The position numbers were made by a program, and so were the translations under genes. From positions 1-44,904 of the IMG/VR virus record IMGVR_UViG_3300033571_022916: a stretch of 44,904 nucleotides of DNA. The stretch is one strand, 5' to 3'. How positions within the stretch are numbered: the first letter of the stretch is position 1; each line of letters opens with the position of its first letter. Origin of the DNA: a virus. Shown here one piece after another: positions 40,974 to 44,904 of the stretch. The notes beneath the pieces are model-generated. The model made no database searches and was not told the DNA's origin. It was given only the letters and a program-made list of their open reading frames with translations.

Positions 40974-41599
40974 TAGAATATTACGTCCTTTTCAGTTTCA
41001 GGGGCTTCAGCCGGTTGTAATGCAAGTGAAGGGTCTCGAAATACTGGTGGGCAGTTTCGACTCCCTTTGATAATTTCTTGCAGTTTCTGAGACAAACTCA
41101 TAAAAACTGCAAGGTTAGGCGCGTCAAAGTCTAAAACCAGCGCGGGTAAAATTGGGCTAGGTTTAGGAACTTCTTTAGTCGCAATTTGTGCTGATTCAAC
41201 GTCGGCATATTTGCCCGATTTGCCATGCTTAATAGTAAGAAAAGCATAATGTCCAGCGCAATTTCCGATATGGAATTTTTTCAGTTCCTCATCGGTAAAT
41301 GGGCGGCTTCGCCATCCTTCTAAGAACTTCCTTAAAGGGCTTCCCAACTTAAGGGATGGTGTAAATCGACGAGAAGCCAGAAAAGGCTCCCACTTCCCGT
41401 CAATGGTTACTCCCATAAGCCGCCCATCATGGTCAGTCACATAGATTTCCCATTGAAACATTACTTTAGGGGTGTAATTGTTGTAGGTATTATTTTTGAT
41501 TTCACCTAGTTCAATTACTTTGACGCATCGCGCCAAGTGAATCCCTTCTGGAACCAAATCCCTTTGCGAACCCGATTCGGGTGTTAAAGTTAATCCCAT
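40973..41599 (-). CDS. Phage ssDNA-binding/recombination-associated-like protein
   Basis: A 208-residue protein in which LVPEGIHLARCVKVIELGEI, then VMFQWEIYVTD, LGSPLRKFLEGWRSRPFTDEE and GHYAFLTIKHGKSGKYADVESA match the recurrent phage family that reads PAG-H-ARC-x-I-x-LG...F-W-E...L-E-SWRGRPFT-E-E. Such proteins lie near Gp157 and replication genes and are generally thought to bind ssDNA; the precise activity is unsettled. The acidic C-terminus (ETEKDVIF) fits an SSB-type tail. It starts the run of tightly overlapped genes leading to nblA. Confidence 0.6.
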   Translation of the reverse strand: MGLTLTPESGSQRDLVPEGIHLARCVKVIELGEIKNNTYNNYTPKVMFQWEIYVTDHDGRLMGVTIDGKWEPFLASRRFTPSLKLGSPLRKFLEGWRSRPFTDEELKKFHIGNCAGHYAFLTIKHGKSGKYADVESAQIATKEVPKPSPILPALVLDFDAPNLAVFMSLSQKLQEIIKGSRNCPPVFRDPSLALQPAEAPETEKDVIF

Positions 41600-41605
41600 T
41601 TGCTT

Positions 41606-41680
41606 CTATTTGCTCCTAATAGAGGGTGAATCCAAATCCCTCAATACATCCGCTAGGACTTGCACCCAGCCGCCAGGCAT
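41606..41680 (-). CDS. Possible 24-aa peptide
   Basis: A short minus-strand frame reads MPGGWVQVLADVLRDLDSPS and ends two codons later after RSK. It lies in the gap between two small genes and its helical, acidic pattern looks coding, but there is no Shine-Dalgarno and the frame is also open upstream with no good start codon. Confidence 0.25.
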   Translation of the reverse strand: MPGGWVQVLADVLRDLDSPSIRSK

Positions 41681-41708
41681 GACGGGCTGATTGTCGGATG
41701 TGAAACTA

Positions 41709-41903
41709 TCAATCCTCGAAATAATCAAAAAAGAATCCTTTGATCAAGCCATAAAGCATTCCGGCTCCTATTTCCGCTGCAATCCAAATTAAAATGATCT
41801 TCAAATTGAATCCGCCGACAAAGACGAACGCAAAGAAATGCGTGATTGACACGATAGCCTCTTTCAAGGATTCTTTGCTCAGTTTAGCTTTAGCATTTTT
41901 CAC
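41709..41903 (-). CDS. Small membrane protein, 64 aa
   Basis: A 64-residue protein starting with GTG. After a basic N-terminus (KNAKAKLSKESLKEAI) come two hydrophobic helices (ITHFFAFVFVGGFNLKII, LIWIAAEIGAGMLYGLI) and an acidic end (FDYFED). It is a typical small inner-membrane phage protein, possibly a holin-like or membrane-anchored takeover factor. No family is recognised. It follows the 36-residue membrane protein by 24 bases. Confidence 0.5.
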   Translation of the reverse strand: MKNAKAKLSKESLKEAIVSITHFFAFVFVGGFNLKIILIWIAAEIGAGMLYGLIKGFFFDYFED

Positions 41904-41927
41904 AGTTTTTACCCGTACTTGAATGTA

Positions 41928-42038
41928 TTAATCTTGGTCATCGAACTCATCAAAAATATCCCAGCAAACTCCTTTTACGATGACGACAATGGCAACTACA
42001 AGAACTGCCAGAAAAAACATCGTTAACAATGTTTGCAT
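41928..42038 (-). CDS. Small membrane protein, 36 aa
   Basis: A 36-residue protein with a long hydrophobic helix (LLTMFFLAVLVVAIVVIV) and an acidic tail (DIFDEFDDQD). Its ATG overlaps the TGA of the previous gene (TGATG), a strong sign of real coupled translation. It is the first of two adjacent short membrane proteins with acidic ends, suggesting they work at the same membrane site. No function is known. Confidence 0.55.
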   Translation of the reverse strand: MQTLLTMFFLAVLVVAIVVIVKGVCWDIFDEFDDQD

Positions 42039-42373
42039 CAGAAACTTCCATCTCCTATATAAATAGTGTTATTGACCTCATCAACGATTTTCGGAACCAT
42101 ACCTTCTCTCGCAAATTTTGAAAAAAGATATGGGACAACATCCGCCGCTTTGTACTGACTATTTACGGTCAGTATCAGCGGGTTTTGGTCGTAAGGAAAT
42201 TGTGTTTTAACTGCAATTAACGCAGGTTGATTATAAATTTCTCCTACGATCCTAAGGTCATTTCTGACCCCAAGGGTGAAACCCACCACCCGCTCTTCAT
42301 CATCGGGGTGATACCCGACTTCGATCTGATTATTTGCTTTGACAGCCAAAACAACGTTATCAGGGTGAATCAC
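42038..42373 (-). CDS. Hypothetical protein, 111 aa
   Basis: Start chosen at GTG 42373 because AAGGAGGT lies about 8 bases upstream; an upstream GTG at 42394 would place the Shine-Dalgarno sequence inside the gene. The protein is beta-rich (VVLAVKANNQIEVGYHPDDE, VGFTLGVRNDLRIVGEIYNQ) with an FSKFAREGMVPKIVDE helix and ends YIGDGSF. Unknown function. It is the first gene behind promoter 42399-42428 and overlaps the 36-residue gene by 1 base. Confidence 0.55.
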   Translation of the reverse strand: MIHPDNVVLAVKANNQIEVGYHPDDEERVVGFTLGVRNDLRIVGEIYNQPALIAVKTQFPYDQNPLILTVNSQYKAADVVPYLFSKFAREGMVPKIVDEVNNTIYIGDGSF

Positions 42374-42398
42374 TGTGCTACCTCCTTTTGACACTTTT

Positions 42399-42428
42399 AA
42401 TCTACAGCAAACAATCCCACCTTGTCAA
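42399..42428 (-). promoter_or_regulatory. Promoter of the early/nblA operon
   Basis: On the minus strand TTGACA and TAGATT are separated by 18 bases, followed by a strong Shine-Dalgarno before the GTG at 42373. It would drive the run of genes that includes the ssDNA-binding-like gene and nblA. Confidence 0.65.
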
Positions 42429-42472
42429 TAGTTAAAGTGGGGAAAATTTGTTTTAAGTTGTTTAAGATTGTT

Positions 42473-43084
42473 TTATTCCTTTAAATCGCACGCCAAATCA
42501 CGAGCCAAATTAGGTGCCAAGAAGTTGACCGAGTTGATCGGGACATGGACAAATCCTAGAGGGGTGGGATTGCTCATTCCAAAATGCATCTCAAATTCCA
42601 GTAATCTCTCCCCAAAATAAAACAGGTGCTGAGGTTGCTTGTTGCCGCTGACAACTTTTCCCCGTTCTAAGGCATAAAAAGCCAAGCGGTACGACAGCAT
42701 GAGCACCGCTGAGGCATACCGATCCGCTAATTGCCACCAAGCCGTGGAATTATCTCCATTGCATAGAAGCAAGGTCTCTTGTCCGTTTTGGGCGCAATCA
42801 ATAATTTTCTGTACCCATTTGATCATTTGCCCCCGACTATATGGCGGGTTGCACCAATTGCGATTAGCCCAAGGCATGGATAGCCCGTTATCATCCTTGG
42901 TGTAATAGCGATCCGCCCGCACAAAGTTACTGTTGGCAAATTCGCACGATGCGACATCGAGGGGGATGAACCCGCCGTAAAACTCTCTCACCCGCGCCAT
43001 CAAAGTTCCGTCACAAGTGTACCGTTCGTCCGAACTCAGGGATTCCGACGGTTCCGAATCTGGCAATAATTTTATTTGCATCAT
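42473..43084 (-). CDS. Phage DNA N6-adenine methyltransferase
   Basis: A 203-residue methyltransferase of the small phage Dam-like family, which transfers a methyl group from S-adenosylmethionine to adenine N6. The family pattern is present: RYTCDGTLMARVREFYGGF, IPLDVASCEFANSNFV, RYYTKDDNGLSMPW and the catalytic NPPYSRGQMIKWVQK, with NPPY at about residue 79. The recognition site cannot be read from sequence. Methylation could protect phage DNA from host restriction or tune regulation. It has its own divergent control region toward the Cro-like gene. Confidence 0.85.
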   Translation of the reverse strand: MMQIKLLPDSEPSESLSSDERYTCDGTLMARVREFYGGFIPLDVASCEFANSNFVRADRYYTKDDNGLSMPWANRNWCNPPYSRGQMIKWVQKIIDCAQNGQETLLLCNGDNSTAWWQLADRYASAVLMLSYRLAFYALERGKVVSGNKQPQHLFYFGERLLEFEMHFGMSNPTPLGFVHVPINSVNFLAPNLARDLACDLKE

Positions 43085-43120
43085 TTAAACAGGCTCAAAT
43101 ATAGGCTAAGCAATATTTTC

Positions 43121-43150
43121 TTGCTTTAACTTACCAAATCATGTTAAACT
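43121..43150 (+). promoter_or_regulatory. Candidate promoter of the Cro-like gene
   Basis: TTGCTT and TAAACT are separated by 18 bases in the divergent region between the methyltransferase and the Cro-like gene. Both boxes are imperfect. Confidence 0.4.
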
Positions 43151-43186
43151 GCTCTTTGTCAATCGAAAAGGGGTGATTAGCCCAAA

Positions 43187-43411
43187 ATGCCTAACCAAGA
43201 GCCGTTTCTCCGAAGCCATCTAAGAGTTCGGATGGCGGAAAGGGGTATCAGGTCCATCAAAGCATTGGCGGATATGATCGGGGTTAAGGATACCAGCACC
43301 CTGCAAAAAATCGCAGATGATACCTGCCTACGCTACCCTGCATGGCTAATCCCTAAGCTGTGCGTTGCCCTTAACTGTGAAGTGGGCGACTTAATTTCCG
43401 TCGTCAAATAG
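43187..43411 (+). CDS. Cro/CI-type helix-turn-helix regulator
   Basis: A 74-residue protein with an XRE-like helix-turn-helix of the Cro/C1 short class: SHLRVRMAERGIRSIKALAD, then MIGVKDTSTLQKIADDTC, the recognition helix region, and ending LCVALNCEVGDLISVVK, which is the characteristic C-terminus of this family. It is likely a repressor controlling the divergent promoters around 43085-43186. A 14-base gap separates AAGGGG from the ATG, so the start is slightly uncertain. It is followed after 23 bases by the lipoprotein gene. Confidence 0.8.
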   Translation: MPNQEPFLRSHLRVRMAERGIRSIKALADMIGVKDTSTLQKIADDTCLRYPAWLIPKLCVALNCEVGDLISVVK

Positions 43412-43434
43412 TTTTCTTTACGCAAAAAAAGAAC

Positions 43435-43857
43435 ATGAAACATATCCTTATCCCTTTAGGGTTGGGGCTGCCCTTTTTACTGGGGGGCTGCACCCCGCCC
43501 GAATCTCGAAGCGTTGAAGAGCTTGAAGCCCTGAAGCTGTCAGCCCGTCGCAATGCCTCAACCCCTAACCGAATCCAGTGGGAAAATCGCTACCATGCTT
43601 GCTTTGTTGATAGCGCCCCGATGCCGAATTATGGCGACAAGGCGTTAGAAAATCTAGTGATAGAGTGCGAGGCTTCAAAGGCTGAAAATCGCCCTATGAA
43701 ACCAGCCCCATTAAAGCCGGTGGCGAAGTACGTCTACTTTTGCCATCAGCAATGGCTGCCCAAATGCTCTGATAGATCGTGTCTACCTCAATTAGCCTCG
43801 GTCTGTGCCGAAAAAGGCTATGCCTACGATTACAGCTTTGAGGTAGAGGTGAAGTGA
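43435..43857 (+). CDS. Lipoprotein, 140 aa, Cys-rich
   Basis: A 140-residue protein with a signal peptide (KHILIPLGLGLPFLLGG) ending in the lipobox LGGC, so the mature protein would carry lipid at Cys19. After a helical acidic stretch come six further cysteines in two clusters (HACFVDS, VIECEA, YFCHQQWLPKCSDRSCLPQL, SVCAEKG), probably disulfides in the periplasm. It could be outer-membrane-facing, for example a superinfection-exclusion lipoprotein or an o-spanin-like element, but no family matches. The next gene overlaps its stop. Confidence 0.65.
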   Translation: MKHILIPLGLGLPFLLGGCTPPESRSVEELEALKLSARRNASTPNRIQWENRYHACFVDSAPMPNYGDKALENLVIECEASKAENRPMKPAPLKPVAKYVYFCHQQWLPKCSDRSCLPQLASVCAEKGYAYDYSFEVEVK

Positions 43858-44141
43858 TGCAAAAGTTTTTGACGATTTGTCAACACCCAAACACCCTTGC
43901 TGTAGTAGTAATGCTGTTGCTCTGGATCAACACCCCCTCAGCATGGCGAACGCTAAAGACCGCGACCACCGCGACGGGCGCGAGAACCGCGACAGCCGCG
44001 AAGCAAGCGTTACCGCCAAGGGACGCGCTGGTTGCGCAATATGTGCAATGCACCGGTGAGCAACCAGCGGAAACGGTATCTACCAAAGCGCTGAATGACG
44101 CTGTATGGGACTGCAAGCGGCGACAAGGGCGGTCTGTATGA
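43857..44141 (+). CDS. Membrane-anchored protein, 94 aa
   Basis: Start chosen at ATG 43857, which overlaps the lipoprotein TGA (TGATG) and has GAGGTG upstream; GTG at 43854 is an alternative. It has one N-terminal membrane helix (NTLAVVVMLLLWINTPSAW) then an Ala/Thr-rich linker (LKTATTATGARTATAAKQAL) and an outer segment with two cysteines (QCTGEQP, WDCKRR). The linker is unusual, encoded by a CGCGA-rich patch. It overlaps the next gene by ATGA. It might be a secreted or anchored partner of the lipoprotein. Confidence 0.6.
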   Translation: MQKFLTICQHPNTLAVVVMLLLWINTPSAWRTLKTATTATGARTATAAKQALPPRDALVAQYVQCTGEQPAETVSTKALNDAVWDCKRRQGRSV

Positions 44142-44782
44142 GGTACGGCTCCGAAATCGTGCTAGCTCCCGAACAGCAGGCTGCCTCAGCAATTGAGGTG
44201 TTACAGCCTGAGTTTCAGACCCCTGCTATGCATCAATGGGCATTAGCTCAAATCAATCAAGGCTATTCGCTGGTACAGGTGCAAATGGCGGCTCTTGAAA
44301 GTCAGCAGGCGCACATGCAGCAGCAACTAGCAATGATGGCGCAAAACTCGCAAACTCAGAACGTCTTGCTGATCAAAATGTCAGAGGCTCTGACTGCACA
44401 TATTCAGCATTCAGAGCGACAAATTGAATTGATCCGCCATGACCAAGCGGTGCTATCCGCCCGATTAATCGAAAACGATACGGATCGAGAAAAGCGGCTT
44501 AAAAACTTAGAGAACGAACCTCGAAGCGTCACCAATGTCCATAATCACACCAGCGTCACTGTTGGGGACAACTTTCGGGGTGTGATTAACGCCGAAGCCT
44601 CAAACAATAAATATCAGGGCGGCGGCGGGAAGTTTTTGATCGGTATGGTGATTGCGCTGTTGGTGTTTTCGGTGCTATCCCAGCGTCGGATCAGCGTCAT
44701 GGGTGATGGTTCAATTTTGTTTGAAGAGCAATGCGTTCGAGTAGAACGAGTTGGCAAAGATTCAATTTGTAGGGACAAATAA
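44138..44782 (+). CDS. Coiled-coil membrane protein, 214 aa
   Basis: Start at ATG 44138 overlaps the previous stop by ATGA. The N-terminal 150 residues are Gln- and Ala-rich coiled coil (LESQQAHMQQQLAMMAQNSQ, SEALTAHIQHSERQIEL). A His/Thr segment (NVHNHTSVTVGDNF) is followed by a glycine-rich turn (NKYQGGGGKF), then a membrane helix (FLIGMVIALLVFSVLSQ) and a short C-terminal domain with two cysteines. It could span the envelope with the lipoprotein and the membrane-anchored protein. No family recognised; it overlaps the next gene by 1 base. Confidence 0.6.
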   Translation: MRYGSEIVLAPEQQAASAIEVLQPEFQTPAMHQWALAQINQGYSLVQVQMAALESQQAHMQQQLAMMAQNSQTQNVLLIKMSEALTAHIQHSERQIELIRHDQAVLSARLIENDTDREKRLKNLENEPRSVTNVHNHTSVTVGDNFRGVINAEASNNKYQGGGGKFLIGMVIALLVFSVLSQRRISVMGDGSILFEEQCVRVERVGKDSICRDK

Positions 44783-44904
44783 TGTCAGACATCCGCAACC
44801 TCTCCACCCAGCTAGGCGCAACCACGTCCCCCGTGAGTCCCGTCACTGTTGACGTATCCGCTGCCCAAGTCGGCAACGCTCCACAGCCAATGCCACCCCC
44901 GCCA
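44782..44904 (+). CDS. Proline-rich protein, 5' part only
   Basis: A gene starts with the ATG overlapping the TAA of the coiled-coil gene (TAATG) and runs beyond the window, so only 41 codons are visible. The N-terminus reads SDIRNLSTQLGATTSPVSPV, then VSAAQVGNAPQPMPPPP, a flexible proline-rich leader of unknown function. It is probably cotranscribed with the four upstream genes. Confidence 0.6.
   Translation, partial: MSDIRNLSTQLGATTSPVSPVTVDVSAAQVGNAPQPMPPPP

Overview
This window is a block of a tailed, siphovirus-like bacteriophage (or prophage) genome whose likely host is a cyanobacterium. Phage identity rests on an unbroken set of structural genes: a lambda-family portal, a U35 prohead protease fused to the major capsid protein, a tail tube protein, a frameshifted tail chaperone, a 3964-residue tape measure protein and a GTA/lambda-type tail tip set. 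The cyanobacterial assignment rests mainly on a small gene that I read as nblA (phycobilisome-degradation adaptor, a known cyanophage cargo gene). One exact HIP1 octamer (GCGATCGC at 9397-9404) fits but is weak support. I found no integrase, terminase, tRNA, CRISPR array or insertion sequence, so the genome continues beyond the window.

Layout. (1) 1-5150, early/accessory region: a Gp157-like gene on the plus strand; a minus-strand series of small unknown genes driven by three near-identical promoters that share a TGACCGTCTATCCA block; a ribbon-helix-helix regulator; an ATP-dependent DNA ligase; and a small gene whose promoter shares 19 bp with that of the regulator. (2) 5154-19973, minus strand: tail terminator candidate, major tail protein, tail completion candidate, tail chaperone with a -1 slippery heptamer, and the tape measure gene with metallopeptidase-like, tape-measure, M23 and SleB-like domains. 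(3) 20002-26798, plus strand: two tandem DUF2460 proteins, DUF2163, NlpC/P60 peptidase and a J-like host-specificity protein ending in a concanavalin-like receptor-binding domain. (4) 27025-34382, plus strand: gpW-like joining protein, portal, protease-capsid fusion, small head-completion genes and fibre/decoration proteins. (5) 34619-43084, minus strand: replication and takeover operons, with an adenine methyltransferase, an ssDNA-binding-like protein, nblA, a replication initiator gene carrying six 22-bp iterons plus an AT-rich stretch (a lambda-O-like origin), DnaB helicase and small early genes. (6) 43187-44904, plus strand: a Cro-like regulator followed by a lipoprotein, a membrane-anchored protein, a coiled-coil membrane protein and a proline-rich gene cut by the window end.

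How the parts work together. Methyltransferase, NblA and ssDNA-binding-like protein would act early. The initiator and DnaB start replication at the iterons, and ligase and Gp157-type functions support DNA metabolism. The two divergent tail blocks and the head block then build the virion. Convergent operons are closed by bidirectional hairpin terminators (5111-5148, 34619-34657). Short compact terminator-promoter modules separate the small left-hand transcription units. The most noteworthy items are the iteron origin, nblA, the giant multi-enzyme tape measure protein, the -1 frameshift site, the protease-capsid fusion, the triplicated promoter/operator and the dispersed CGCGA-rich patches.
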